Shown here piece after piece: positions 9,003 to 18,098 of a stretch of DNA of 64,000 nt (positions within the stretch are counted from its first letter, which is position 1; each line of letters opens with the position of its first letter). Source of the stretch: Pseudonocardia xinjiangensis (GTDB lineage Bacteria > Actinomycetota > Actinomycetes > Mycobacteriales > Pseudonocardiaceae); the NCBI RefSeq assembly GCF_012911925.1, contig NZ_JAAXKY010000004.1, forward strand, positions 1 to 64,000. Reading direction: 5' to 3'. The notes under the pieces were generated by a model. That model searched no databases and was not told the DNA's origin. It saw nothing but the letters and a program-made list of their open reading frames with translations. The position numbers and the translations under genes were made by a program.

Positions 9003-9067
9003 CCGGGTTGCAGCAAAGCCACTTTCATGCAACCTCGTTGCGTCAAAGTGGCTTTGCTGCAACCCGG
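9003..9067. repeat. Long perfect palindrome, AAAGCCACTTT family, copy 1
   Basis: Two perfect 23-base inverted arms (9003-9025 and 9045-9067) enclose an inner hairpin GCAAC-CTC-GTTGC at 9029-9041, so the whole unit can fold into one nearly continuous stem of about 30 base pairs with a 3-base loop. It sits between the convergent amidohydrolase and IclR genes, where it could act as a bidirectional terminator. The core AAAGCCACTTT/AAAGTGGCTTT reappears in a second palindrome at 15810-15864, so it looks like a dispersed repeat element. Confidence 0.85.
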
Positions 9068-9077
9068 CGGGGGCGGT

Positions 9078-9869
9078 TCAGCCGGCCAGCGACGCCGAGA
9101 TCGAGCGGGACGCCTCCGCCAGCACCGCGGCCAGCTCGCGCGGGCGCGCGTCGTCGGCCTCGACGACCACGGAGATGGCGGCGGCGACCTCACCGCGGCG
9201 GCCCAGGACCGGGACCGCCACCACGATGTCGGGCACGGTGATCTGGCCGCGGGCCACGGCCACCCCGGTCCGGCGGACCTGGGCGAGGCGCCTGCGCAGC
9301 TCCGCGGGATCGACGACGGTCAGGGGGCTGAACCGGGTGAGCGGCGAGCGCAGCACCTGTTCCTGCAGCTCGCGGTGGGCGTGGGCGAGCAGGACGAGGC
9401 CGGTGCCGGTGGCGTGCATCGGCCAGCGGTCCCCGACGTGGCTGTCCACCGGCTTGCGCACCCGCGCCCGAATCGCCTCGACGTAGACGACCTCGAGCCC
9501 GTCGCGCACGCCGAGGTGCACGTTGCCGTGGGTGGTCTGGTGCAGGTCCTCGAGATACGGGAAGGCGGCGTCGCGCAGCCCGAGTCCGCGGGGGGCGAGC
9601 GCGGAGAGCTCCAGCAGCCGCAGCCCCACGGCGTAGCGGCCGGAGTCGTCGCGCTCCAGCGCTCCCCAGGCCACCAGCTCGCGGACGAGCCGGTGGGTGG
9701 TCGGCAGGGTGAGTCCGGCGCGGCGGGAGATCGCGCTGAGCGTGAGCGTCCGGTGGGCGGGCCCGAACGCGTCGAGCACGGCGAGCACGCGTCCCGCGGC
9801 GGTCACCCGGCCGCCGCCGTCCCCGGCCCCGGGGGAGCGGGTGGGTCGAGGTCCCTCCGTCACGGTCAT
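9078..9869 (-). CDS. IclR-family transcriptional regulator
   Basis: 263 aa regulator with an N-terminal winged helix (LSAISRRAGLTLPTTHRLVREL, residues about 43-64) and a C-terminal effector domain containing HATGTGLVLLAH. The start at 9869 is chosen for the GGGGAAGG ribosome-binding site 7 bases upstream; an in-frame start 24 bases earlier lacks one. IclR proteins usually control catabolic operons, and this gene is convergent with the operon ending at 8994, which is its most likely target. Effector unknown. Confidence 0.88.
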   Translation of the reverse strand: MTVTEGPRPTRSPGAGDGGGRVTAAGRVLAVLDAFGPAHRTLTLSAISRRAGLTLPTTHRLVRELVAWGALERDDSGRYAVGLRLLELSALAPRGLGLRDAAFPYLEDLHQTTHGNVHLGVRDGLEVVYVEAIRARVRKPVDSHVGDRWPMHATGTGLVLLAHAHRELQEQVLRSPLTRFSPLTVVDPAELRRRLAQVRRTGVAVARGQITVPDIVVAVPVLGRRGEVAAAISVVVEADDARPRELAAVLAEASRSISASLAG

Positions 9870-9934
9870 GTCGCACCTTCCCCAGGTCGCCACTGCAGGT
9901 CGCCACTGTGGACAGACGGAGCCGCGGGGCCGCG

Positions 9935-10606
9935 CTACCCGCTCGGCGGCGGGATGAGTCCTTCCCGGATGGCCACCAGCGCCGCCTGCGTGCGCGAGGA
10001 GAGCTGCAGCTTGGTGAGCACGTGGCTCACGTGGGTGCGGGCGGTGCGGTCGCTGATGAACAGCTCCGCGGCGATCTGGCGGTTGGACATCCCGCGGGCC
10101 ACCAGGGTGAGCACCGTGCGCTCGCGCGCGGTGAGGGAGGCCAGCCCGGACGACGGGGAGACCAGCTGCCGCGTCAGCCGGCCGGCGACGGCGGGGTCGA
10201 GGTGCACCTCGCCGCGGGCGGCCGCGCGGATCGCGGCGGCCACCTCGTCGGGGTCGGCGTCCTTGAGCAGGTACCCCGCCGCGCCCGCCTGCAGCGCGGC
10301 GTAGACGCGCTCGACCTCACCGAAGCTCGTCAGCATCACGACGCGGACGTCCGGGTAGGAGTCGAGGATCGCCCCGATCGCGCTGATCCCGTCCATCTCG
10401 GGCATCAGCACGTCCATGAGCACCACCTGCGGGAGCCGGTTCTCCGCGGCGAGGCGCCGGAGCTGGACCAGCGCGTCCCGGCCGTTGACCGCCTCCGCGA
10501 CGGCCTCGATGCCGTCGGCGCTCTCCAGGTAGGCGGCGAGCCCGCGACGCACGACGGCGTGGTCGTCGACGACGAGCACCCCGATCACGCCCGCCACGGA
10601 CGTCAT
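9935..10606 (-). CDS. NarL/LuxR-type response regulator
   Basis: 223 aa response regulator. The receiver domain holds acidic residues VVDDH near the start, the phospho-acceptor Asp in VVLMDVLMPEMDG and the conserved Lys in YLLKDAD. The C-terminal LuxR helix-turn-helix reads LTARERTVLTLVARGMSNRQIA. ATG start shares one base with the histidine-kinase stop, which fixes the start. Partner of the upstream kinase. The pair is divergent from the peptide-type ABC operon starting at 12295, a plausible target. Confidence 0.93.
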   Translation of the reverse strand: MTSVAGVIGVLVVDDHAVVRRGLAAYLESADGIEAVAEAVNGRDALVQLRRLAAENRLPQVVLMDVLMPEMDGISAIGAILDSYPDVRVVMLTSFGEVERVYAALQAGAAGYLLKDADPDEVAAAIRAAARGEVHLDPAVAGRLTRQLVSPSSGLASLTARERTVLTLVARGMSNRQIAAELFISDRTARTHVSHVLTKLQLSSRTQAALVAIREGLIPPPSG

Positions 10607-11925
10607 CACCGGGCACCTCCCGGCAGCGCGACGGGGATCATGACCTCGACCCGGCAACCGGGCGCGGTGTCCCGGATCTCCATGCGCCCTCCCCACCCGC
10701 GGGCCCTGGCCTGCATCGAGACGAGGCCGAGCGCCCCCTCGCGCGGGGGACGGCCGTCGAGGCCGGTGCCGTTGTCGGTGATCTCCACGAGCAGCTGGTC
10801 GCGGACCGCGTCACCGGCGCCGCCGATCCGGATGGCCACCTGTGTCGCGTGCGCGTGCTTCACCACGTTGTGCAGCGCCTCCTGGACGATCCGGTACAGG
10901 TCCTCCTGCAGCTCGGCGGGCAGCAGGTCGAGCCGCTCGGCCACCTCGACGTCGATGCACAGTCCCGACATCGACCGCACCGAGTCGGCGTGCGCCCGCA
11001 CGGCGTCGGCGAGGCCGCGCTCCACCAGCTCGACGGGGTGCAGTTGGTGGACGAGGCTGCGCAGGTCGGCCAGCGCGTTCTGCGCGAGGCCGAGCAGCTC
11101 GTCGGCGACCGCCTGCACCCGCTCGGGGCTGCTCGTGCGGCCCGAGGCCACCTGGGAGCGCAGGGCCTTGGCCTGCATCCGCATCGAGAACACCTGCTGC
11201 ACCACCGAGTCGTGCAGCTCGCGGGCGAGCCGGGCGCGCTCGGCGAGCTGGGCGTCGTGCCGCGACCGGGCGAGCAGGTCGGCGGAGTCGACGGCCATCG
11301 CGGCCTGGTCCGCCATCGCGTCGAGGAACTCCAGCGCGGCACCGCCGGGGTTCTCCCCGGGCTCGTAGAAGGCGTTCAGCACCCCGACGGCCCGGCCGCG
11401 GACGACGAGCGGGACGGCCACGAAGCAGTCCCACCGCGGCGCGCCCATGATCGCGTGCAGCGGTGCCCAGCTCGGGTCGCTGAGCACCGCGGCCTTGCGG
11501 TGGGCCACCACGATGCGCCGCCTGCTGCGGAAGGCCTCCACGAACATCAGGCGGGCGCCGAGGCGGCGGCACTCCTCCAGCCGGTCGGTGAAGTCCTCGG
11601 CGTCGGTGAACCCGGCCTTGCCCACCACGCGCATGGTGCCGCCCTCGACCCGCAGGATCTGCACGGCGGCGATGTGCTCGGCCTGGACGACCTCGCGGGC
11701 GACGACGTCGAGGGTGACGCTCAGCGAGCCGGCGTCCGCCACGCTGGACGCGGCACGGGCGATGGCCGCCAGCCGGCGTTGCCCCCGCCGGTCGTCCTCC
11801 GACCGCCCGGGGTGCAGTGGCTCGCCGCACATCGGACAGCCCGCGGGTTCGAGCCCACGCTCCGCTCCGTCCGCGACTGCCTGCTGCATCACGCCGACCC
11901 CTTCGTCGAAGCGCTCGCCCGCCAC
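10606..11925 (-). CDS. GAF-domain sensor histidine kinase (NarL system type)
   Basis: 439 aa cytoplasmic kinase. A CPMCGEPLHPG cysteine pair near residues 30-33 is followed by a GAF domain (about 55-215) and a HisKA_3 dimerisation/phosphotransfer helix with ARELHDSVVQQVFSM (His near residue 239). A HATPase domain ends with VEITDNGTGLDG and GALGLVSMQARA. No membrane segment, so it senses an internal or diffusible signal. GTG start. Its stop overlaps the response-regulator ATG by one base. Confidence 0.92.
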   Translation of the reverse strand: MAGERFDEGVGVMQQAVADGAERGLEPAGCPMCGEPLHPGRSEDDRRGQRRLAAIARAASSVADAGSLSVTLDVVAREVVQAEHIAAVQILRVEGGTMRVVGKAGFTDAEDFTDRLEECRRLGARLMFVEAFRSRRRIVVAHRKAAVLSDPSWAPLHAIMGAPRWDCFVAVPLVVRGRAVGVLNAFYEPGENPGGAALEFLDAMADQAAMAVDSADLLARSRHDAQLAERARLARELHDSVVQQVFSMRMQAKALRSQVASGRTSSPERVQAVADELLGLAQNALADLRSLVHQLHPVELVERGLADAVRAHADSVRSMSGLCIDVEVAERLDLLPAELQEDLYRIVQEALHNVVKHAHATQVAIRIGGAGDAVRDQLLVEITDNGTGLDGRPPREGALGLVSMQARARGWGGRMEIRDTAPGCRVEVMIPVALPGGAR

Positions 11926-12294
11926 TCTGATCCAGTCTCACCAGCCGGGTCGGGCGTCACAAGACTCCCGGCCCGGTTCGCCCAGGTCGGCCGGGAACGG
12001 CAGGGCGACCCGCGACGGATGTCGTAGGCGGATCACGTCCCGCGTTGCGGTGTGCCGCCGGGAGGACGACGTCGTCGTCACCTGCTCGAACTTTGTCTTT
12101 CGCCGAGTGAAAGCCGTCTGCACGAGATCCGGTCCTCCCCGGACGCTGTGTCGGATGCAGTGAGCCCCATCACTCCGATCCGGCACCTCGACGCACCCAC
12201 CCCGGCGCACCCCGACCGGCGGTGGCGGCCGCCCTGCCCCGACGACGACCGGGCAGGCGCGGCCCCGAAGGACGCAACGAAGCGGGAGGTCCAC
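11926..12294. other. Divergent intergenic region, kinase / ABC importer
   Basis: About 370 bases with no convincing gene. It separates the two-component pair (minus) from the ABC importer (plus) and must hold both promoters. It contains a perfect 12-base palindrome GACGACGTCGTC at 12067-12078 (position approximate to a few bases) and a short inverted repeat CTTTC/GAAAG at 12097-12113. Either could be a response-regulator site; nothing in the sequence proves it. GGGAGG at about 12284 is the ribosome-binding site of the binding-protein gene. Confidence 0.5.
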
Positions 12295-13905
12295 GTGAGA
12301 CCCAATGCGCAGCGCCTGTCCCTCCTCCTGGCCGCACTGCTGGTGCTCGCCGCCTGCGGGGGCGGGGGCGGCACGGCAGGGGGCACCGCACAGCCGGCCG
12401 GCCCGCCCCAGCGCGGCGGGGAGCTGACCGTGCTCGAGAGCTCGTCCTTCGCCGGCGGCTGGCCGTCGGGCCTCGACCCGGCGACCAACACGACGGGCGG
12501 CGCCAACATCTCGCAGATGAGCGCGATCTACGGCGGCCTGTTCCTCCTCACGGCCAACGACGACGGCTCCGATCCGCGGGTCGTGCCGAACCAGGCGGAG
12601 GGCTACGAGCTGCTCGACGGAGGGCGCACCGTCAAGATCACGCTCCGCGACGGCATCCGCTTCAGCGACGGCACGCCGTTCGACGCCCAGGCCGTGGTCT
12701 TCAACCTGCAGCGGGCCCTGGCCTCGCCGTGCTCGTGCAAGCCGACCTGGCCGCTCGCCGACGGCGGCATCACCGCGCAGGACGCGCGGACCGTCGTGCT
12801 GACGTTCACCCGCCCCTACGCCGCCGTGATCAACTCGTTCCCGGTGGCGAACACCAACTGGATCGCCTCCCCCACCGCACTGCAGAAGATGGGCGAGGAG
12901 CAGTTCCGGATCAACCCGGTGGGCGCCGGCCCGTTCACGGTGGTGTCGAACCAGCTCAGCTCGCTGCTGGTGCTGCAGCGCAACCCCACCTACTTCAAGC
13001 CCGACCGCCCCTACCTGGACAAGCTCACCTTCCAGTCCATCGGCGGCGACCAGCCCGCGTACCAGGCGCTGCTGGCCGGGCAGGCGCAGGCCTACGAGGG
13101 GCTGAGCACCACACCGCTGCTGGAGCAGGCGCAGTCCAGCGGCCGGCTGACCGTGACGGTGCAGCCCCCGACCTCGCCGTACGTGATCCAGCTCAACACG
13201 AAGACCGCCCCGTTCGACGACAAGCGGGCGCGCGAGGCGATCTACCGGGCCACGGACTTCGACTCGATATCCAAGGGGCTGTTCCGCGGGCTCTACCCCG
13301 TGAGCCAGTCGTTCACGGGCCCCGGCGGTCTCTTCCACGAGCAGGCCGTGCCCGGCTACCCGACCTACGACCCCGAGCAGGCCAAGCAGCTCGTGAGCCG
13401 GCTCGGTGGCCTGACCGTGGAGCTCGGGACGCTGAACGGCTACGTGGCCCAGCAGGTGATGACGGCGCTGCAGACCCAGTGGCAGGCCGCGGGCATCACC
13501 GTCACCACCAAGAACTACGAGCTGTCGACGCTGGTCCAGCAGTTCAACTCGGGCCAGTGGCAGTCGATGCTGCAGACAGCGGGGGCGTGGGACCCCGCGT
13601 CGGGCGTCGGTGTCGGCTTCCGGTTCGGCTCGACCTCGCCGTTCAGCGGTGTGGCCGACCCGCAGCTCGACCAGCTGCTCGACGGGGCCGCCGCCACGGT
13701 CGACCCGGCAGGCCGCCAGCAGCTCTACAACGAGGCCGGGAAGTACATCAGCGACAACGCCTACGCCCCGTTCGGGCTGGCGTTCGCCGCCGCGAACATC
13801 GCGACACCGGGGGTGTACGGACCGGGCCTCACCACGAAGATCCCGCCGATCGTGGTGAACGCCGGCGTCATCTGGGACGAGGTCTGGCGGGTGCAGCAGC
13901 AGTGA
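12295..13905 (+). CDS. ABC peptide-type solute-binding lipoprotein
   Basis: 536 aa family-5 solute-binding protein (DppA/OppA type) that captures a ligand outside the membrane and delivers it to the permeases encoded next. Lipoprotein signal: RLSLLLAALLVLAACGGGG with lipobox LAAC at about residues 17-20, then a Gly-rich linker. Family motifs are LTVLESSSFAGGWPSGLDPA, IRFSDGTPFDAQAVVFNLQR and NPVGAGPFTV. The GTG start is set by GGGAGG 6 bases upstream and by the position of the signal peptide. The stop overlaps the permease start (GTGA). Ligand unknown. Confidence 0.92.
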   Translation: MRPNAQRLSLLLAALLVLAACGGGGGTAGGTAQPAGPPQRGGELTVLESSSFAGGWPSGLDPATNTTGGANISQMSAIYGGLFLLTANDDGSDPRVVPNQAEGYELLDGGRTVKITLRDGIRFSDGTPFDAQAVVFNLQRALASPCSCKPTWPLADGGITAQDARTVVLTFTRPYAAVINSFPVANTNWIASPTALQKMGEEQFRINPVGAGPFTVVSNQLSSLLVLQRNPTYFKPDRPYLDKLTFQSIGGDQPAYQALLAGQAQAYEGLSTTPLLEQAQSSGRLTVTVQPPTSPYVIQLNTKTAPFDDKRAREAIYRATDFDSISKGLFRGLYPVSQSFTGPGGLFHEQAVPGYPTYDPEQAKQLVSRLGGLTVELGTLNGYVAQQVMTALQTQWQAAGITVTTKNYELSTLVQQFNSGQWQSMLQTAGAWDPASGVGVGFRFGSTSPFSGVADPQLDQLLDGAAATVDPAGRQQLYNEAGKYISDNAYAPFGLAFAAANIATPGVYGPGLTTKIPPIVVNAGVIWDEVWRVQQQ

Positions 13906-14915
13906 CGGCGTCGGTGGACGCCGGGCGGCACCGGGCGGGGCCGGCGTTCCTCACCTCGCCCGGGATGCGGCTGGTGGGCAAGCGGCTGCTGCTGGCGGTG
14001 CCGATCGTGCTCGGGGTCAGCATCCTGACCTTCTGGGTGCTCAACCTCATCCCCGGCAGCGCGGCCCAGCAGCTGCTGGGGCCCGAAGCCACCCCGGCGC
14101 AGGTGCGGGCCCTGGAGCTGGAGCTGGGCCTCGATCGGCCCGCGGTGCTGCGGTACCTGGACTGGCTCGGCGGGGCGGTCACGGGTGACCTCGGGCAGTC
14201 CCTGGTGAGCCGCCAGCCGGTGACCGACCTGCTGGGAGAGCGGCTGGCCGTCAGCGGCGAGCTGGTGGTGCTGGCGTTCGTCATCTCGCTGGGGCTCGCC
14301 GTCCCCACCGCGCTGCTGGCCGCGCACCGGCCCAACCGGCTGTTCGACCGGATCAGCATGGTCGTGAGCATCACCGGGCTGTCGGTGGCCAACTACGTGC
14401 TCGCCCTGCTGCTGGTGCTGGTGTTCGCGGTGCAGATGGCGGTGCTGCCGGCGATCGGGTTCGTCCCGCTGTCACAGGGGCTGGGGGAGAACCTGCGGTC
14501 GATGGCGCTGCCGGCGGCGGCGATCGCGTTCCCGCTCTACTGCTTCTACACGCGATTCCTGCGCGGCGACCTCGTCGACCAGCTGCAGGGGGAGGACTAC
14601 GTCACCACGGCGCGGGCCAAGGGCATCGGGCCGTGGCAGGTGCTGGTGCGCCACGCGTTCCGCAACTCCGCGTTCGGGCTGATCACCGTGGTCGGCCTGA
14701 ACCTCGGAAGCCTCATCGGGGGCACCGTGATCGTCGAACAGATCTTCGCCCTCCCGGGGATCGGGCAGCTGATGCTGCAGGCGATCAACACGCGCGACTT
14801 CGTGGTGGTGCAGGCCTGCGTGGTGGTGTTCGCGGTGGTCGCGGTGCTGGCCAACCTGCTCGCCGACCTGCTCTACGCCGTACTCGACCCGAGGATCCGC
14901 TATGGCAGTCGTTGA
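13902..14915 (+). CDS. ABC importer permease, DppB type
   Basis: 337 aa integral membrane subunit. The first membrane segment (LLLAVPIVLGVSILTFWVLNL, about residues 29-49) is followed by a periplasmic loop and five more segments. The EAA-type coupling loop is DYVTTARAKGIGPWQVLVRHAFRNS. The C-terminal GTVIVEQIFALPGIG is typical of DppB/OppB. GTG start overlaps the upstream stop by 4 bases, and its 3' end overlaps the next permease by 14 bases. Same transport complex as its neighbours. Confidence 0.92.
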   Translation: MTASVDAGRHRAGPAFLTSPGMRLVGKRLLLAVPIVLGVSILTFWVLNLIPGSAAQQLLGPEATPAQVRALELELGLDRPAVLRYLDWLGGAVTGDLGQSLVSRQPVTDLLGERLAVSGELVVLAFVISLGLAVPTALLAAHRPNRLFDRISMVVSITGLSVANYVLALLLVLVFAVQMAVLPAIGFVPLSQGLGENLRSMALPAAAIAFPLYCFYTRFLRGDLVDQLQGEDYVTTARAKGIGPWQVLVRHAFRNSAFGLITVVGLNLGSLIGGTVIVEQIFALPGIGQLMLQAINTRDFVVVQACVVVFAVVAVLANLLADLLYAVLDPRIRYGSR

Positions 14916-15774
14916 CGCCGGGCCGGCGCTCGTCGAGCCCGCCACCGCACCGGCGAGGTCGCGGGGCTGGGTGGGCTCCCTCGCCGTCGCGGTGCCTGCC
15001 GGGGCGGTCGCACTGATCGCGCTGGCCTGCTTCGTGGGCCCGCTCGTCCTGCCCGTGCCGCCGCCGATCGGGGGCAGCGTGCTGGAGTCCTACCTCCCGG
15101 CGTTCTCCCCGGGGCATCTGCTCGGCACCGATCCGAACGGCAACGACATCCTCGCGCGGATCCTGTACGGCGGCCGGTCCTCGCTGATCGTGGCGGTGAC
15201 GGTGAACCTGATCGGCCTGCTGGTCGGGGGCACGCTCGGGGCGCTGTCGGGCTTCGCCGGCGGCGTGGTGGACACCGTGATCATGCGGGTGCTGGACGTG
15301 CTGATCGCGTTCCCGTCGCTCGTGCTCACCCTCGCGGTGGCACAGAGCCTCGGCCCGAGCCAGACCAACACGATCCTGGCGCTGGCGTTCTTCAGCATCC
15401 CGGCGTTCGCGCGGATCTCCCGCGCCGCCACGCTGCGGCTGCGGGAGCTGCCGTTCATGGCGGCCGCCGGGCTCTGCGGCACGCCGGGATGGCGGATCCT
15501 GCTGCGCCACGTGGCGCCGAACATCGCGCCGCAGCTGATCACGTTCGGGATGCTCGGGATGGGCATCGTGATCGTGATCGAGGGGGCGCTGAGCTTCCTC
15601 GGCCTGGGCATCCCACCACCCGCCCCGAGCTGGGGGAACATGATCGCCCAAGGCCAGCAGAGCATCTCCGCCACGCCGATGCTGGTCGTCTGGCCCTCGG
15701 CGGTCCTGTTCGTCACGGTGCTCGCCTTCAACCTGCTCGGCGAGAGCCTCCGCGCGCGATGGAGCGGCCGATGA
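14902..15774 (+). CDS. ABC importer permease, DppC type
   Basis: 290 aa second membrane subunit of the same importer. Typical DppC features are LLGTDPNGNDILARILYGGR before the main transmembrane domain, the EAA loop MAAAGLCGTPGWRILLRHVAPN, and the C-terminal LGLGIPPPAPSWGNMI. Six membrane segments are expected. The ATG lies 14 bases inside the DppB gene and the stop overlaps the ATPase start (ATGA), so translation is coupled throughout. Confidence 0.92.
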   Translation: MAVVDAGPALVEPATAPARSRGWVGSLAVAVPAGAVALIALACFVGPLVLPVPPPIGGSVLESYLPAFSPGHLLGTDPNGNDILARILYGGRSSLIVAVTVNLIGLLVGGTLGALSGFAGGVVDTVIMRVLDVLIAFPSLVLTLAVAQSLGPSQTNTILALAFFSIPAFARISRAATLRLRELPFMAAAGLCGTPGWRILLRHVAPNIAPQLITFGMLGMGIVIVIEGALSFLGLGIPPPAPSWGNMIAQGQQSISATPMLVVWPSAVLFVTVLAFNLLGESLRARWSGR

Positions 15775-16877
15775 GAGCGCACGACGACGTACTGGCGGGT
15801 GCCGGCGGGGTTCAGGAAAGCCACTTTCCTGCCCTGAGCGGACCTGAAAGTGGCTTTCCTGAACTTCCCGCCGACGGCGAGACGCTCCTCGAGGTGCGGG
15901 ACCTGCGGGTGCGGTTCTCCCGCCGCGGGCGCCACGTGCACGCCGTGAACGGGCTGTCCTACCGGCTCGAGGCGGGGCGGATGCTCGCGATCATCGGCGA
16001 GTCCGGGTCCGGGAAGAGCGTCAGCTCGCGGGCGTTGATGGGCCTGCTGCCGTCCACCGCGACGGTCACGGGGTCGGCCCGCTTCGCCGGCACGGAGTTG
16101 GTGGGGATGACGGAGGCGCAGATGCGCCGCCGCCGGGGCGCCGACATCGCGATGGTGTTCCAGGACCCGACCCGCTCGCTCAACCCGACGATGCGGATCG
16201 GCACGCAGGTGGTCGAGGCGGTGCGGGCGCACGCCGACCTGGACCGGCGCGCCGCGCGGCGCCGCGCCGTCGAGCTGCTGTCACTGGTGCGGATGCCGGT
16301 GCCGGAGCAGCGGTTCGGGGAGTACCCGCACCAGCTCTCCGGGGGCATGCGGCAGCGCGTGATGATCGCGATCGCGCTCGCGGGGGAACCGCGCCTGCTG
16401 ATCGCCGACGAGGCCACCACCGCGCTGGACGTGACCACGCAGGCGCAGATCATGGAGCTGCTCGTCGAGCTGCAGCACCGCCTCGGCATGGCCGTGATCC
16501 TGATCAGCCACGATCTCGGGCTGGCCGCCAGCTACGCCCAGGACGTCCTCGTCATGTACGCCGGGCGGGGGGTGGAGCACGCGGCGGCGGAGACGTTGTT
16601 CGCGCACGTCCGGATGCCCTACACCCGCGCGCTGCTGGGGGCCATCCCGCTGCTGGAGCGCGAGCCCCACACGCTGCTGCCGGTGGTGCCCGGCCAGCCG
16701 CCCGACCTGTCCGCGCTGCCCGCGGGCTGCCCCTTCGCCCCGCGTTGCGCCTCCGCCGACGAGCAGTGCGCGGTGGACCCCCCGCTCACCGAGCACGAGC
16801 CGGGCCACCGGTGGGCGTGCTGGCACCCCGTTCCCGATGCGCCCGCGCCCGATGCAGCGAGCGGAGACCGGTCATGA
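15771..16877 (+). CDS. ABC importer ATPase, DppD type, with palindrome insertion near the N-terminus
   Basis: 368 aa ATPase. Walker A GESGSGKS, Q-loop VFQDPTRSLNP, signature LSGGMRQR, Walker B LLIADEATTALD and the ISHD switch are all present. The C-terminal oligopeptide-transporter domain has CPFAPRCASADEQC, a possible Fe-S or zinc cluster seen in this family. The ATG overlaps the upstream stop. Residues about 13-34 (VQESHFPALSGPESGFPELP) are encoded by a perfect palindrome and are not part of the usual ATPase domain, which begins at LLEVRDLRVRF. The reading frame stays open, so the enzyme is probably functional. Confidence 0.9.
   Translation: MRAHDDVLAGAGGVQESHFPALSGPESGFPELPADGETLLEVRDLRVRFSRRGRHVHAVNGLSYRLEAGRMLAIIGESGSGKSVSSRALMGLLPSTATVTGSARFAGTELVGMTEAQMRRRRGADIAMVFQDPTRSLNPTMRIGTQVVEAVRAHADLDRRAARRRAVELLSLVRMPVPEQRFGEYPHQLSGGMRQRVMIAIALAGEPRLLIADEATTALDVTTQAQIMELLVELQHRLGMAVILISHDLGLAASYAQDVLVMYAGRGVEHAAAETLFAHVRMPYTRALLGAIPLLEREPHTLLPVVPGQPPDLSALPAGCPFAPRCASADEQCAVDPPLTEHEPGHRWACWHPVPDAPAPDAASGDRS
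15810..15864. repeat. Palindrome inside the ATPase gene, AAAGCCACTTT family, copy 2
   Basis: Two perfect 19-base inverted arms (15810-15828 and 15846-15864) around a 17-base loop. The core AAAGCCACTTT is shared with the palindrome at 9003-9067 but the flanks (GTTCAGG instead of GGTTGCAGC) differ. It lies in frame between the start codon and the ATPase domain and contains no stop in that frame. It looks like a mobile or dispersed repeat tolerated in a non-essential N-terminal extension. Confidence 0.85.
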
Positions 16878-17893
16878 CGGCACTCGACGAGCGCCCGGTG
16901 CCGGGCGAGACCCTGCTGCAGGCCCGCGGCATCGTGCAGGAGTTCCCGGTCCGCGGCGCGGGAGGCATCAAGGGCGGGGTCGTGCACGCCGTCTCGGACG
17001 TCTCGTTCGACGTGCGGGCGGGGGAGACGCTCGGCGTGGTGGGGGAGACCGGCTCGGGCAAGTCGACCCTCGCCCGCTCGGTGATCCAGGCGCCCCGGCC
17101 GCAGGCGGGCGAGGTGCTCTTCCGCGGGACCGACCTGATGCGGCTGGGCCGCCGGGAGCTGGTGGCGGCCCGCAGGCACATGCAGATGGTGTTCCAGGAC
17201 CCCTACGGCTCGCTGAACCCGCGGTGGCGGGTGGCGGAGCTGGTCGAGGAACCCCTCGTGGGCTACGGCGTGCGCGGGTCCGCGCAGCGGGAGGCGCGCG
17301 TGCGCGACCTGCTCGACCTGGTGGGGCTCGACCCGTCGGTGTACGGCAGGCGCAGGCCGCACGAGCTGTCGGGCGGCCAGTGCCAGCGGGTGGCGATCGC
17401 CCGCGCCATCGCGCTGCACCCTGCACTGGTGATCTGCGACGAGGCGGTGTCCTCGCTCGACGTGCTGATCCAGGCGCAGGTGCTCAACCTGTTCGAGCGG
17501 CTGCGCACCGAGCTGGGCCTGTCCTACCTGTTCATCTCCCACGACCTCGCGCTGGTCAAGCAGGTGAGCGACCGCGTGGCGGTGATGCATCTCGGGCAGC
17601 TCGCCGAGCTGGGGCCCGCGGAGGCGCTGTACCGGCGGCCGTTGCACCCCTACACGGCGGCGCTGCTCGACTCGATCCCCGGGCTCGACCCCCGGACGGG
17701 ACGCGCGCGCCGCCCCCGTCCGCTCGCGGGCGAGCCGCCGTCGCCGCTCGCCCCGCCCAGCGGGTGCCGGTTCCGCACGCGCTGCCCGCTCGCCGTGCAG
17801 CGGTGCGCCGAGGAGGAGCCGGTGCTGCGGGAGCACGTGCCCGACCACCGCGTGGCCTGCCATTTCCCGCTGGACATCCCTCGGGAGCCGTGA
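16874..17893 (+). CDS. ABC importer ATPase, DppF type
   Basis: 339 aa second ATPase of the importer. Walker A GETGSGKS, Q-loop VFQDPYGSLNP, signature LSGGQCQR, Walker B LVICDEAVSSLD and switch ISHD are intact. The C-terminal motif CRFRTRCPLAVQRC matches the oligopeptide ATPase C-terminal domain. ATG overlaps the upstream stop by 4 bases. It completes a five-gene importer (binding protein, two permeases, two ATPases), so the system at 12295-17893 is self-sufficient. Confidence 0.92.
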   Translation: MTALDERPVPGETLLQARGIVQEFPVRGAGGIKGGVVHAVSDVSFDVRAGETLGVVGETGSGKSTLARSVIQAPRPQAGEVLFRGTDLMRLGRRELVAARRHMQMVFQDPYGSLNPRWRVAELVEEPLVGYGVRGSAQREARVRDLLDLVGLDPSVYGRRRPHELSGGQCQRVAIARAIALHPALVICDEAVSSLDVLIQAQVLNLFERLRTELGLSYLFISHDLALVKQVSDRVAVMHLGQLAELGPAEALYRRPLHPYTAALLDSIPGLDPRTGRARRPRPLAGEPPSPLAPPSGCRFRTRCPLAVQRCAEEEPVLREHVPDHRVACHFPLDIPREP

Positions 17894-18098
17894 GCGCGTC
17901 GCTCCCGGACCGGGACATTCGACGTACCCGGCGTGGGCGGGCCGGTCGGCCGGATGAGGTCATCGGCCCGGTTCGGCGCAGCGCCGCCCGCCCTAGCGTG
18001 AAGACCCGCGATCCCGCTGGTCGACGTCGACGTACGCGAGGAGGACCACCCGTGCCGCACGAGAACGCGCGCATGACGGCGCCGGTCGGGGGAGCGTG

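Noticed and set aside
14785-16232. Minus-strand frames opposite the ABC genes
   Set aside because: Shadow frames; the ABC motifs are all on the plus strand.
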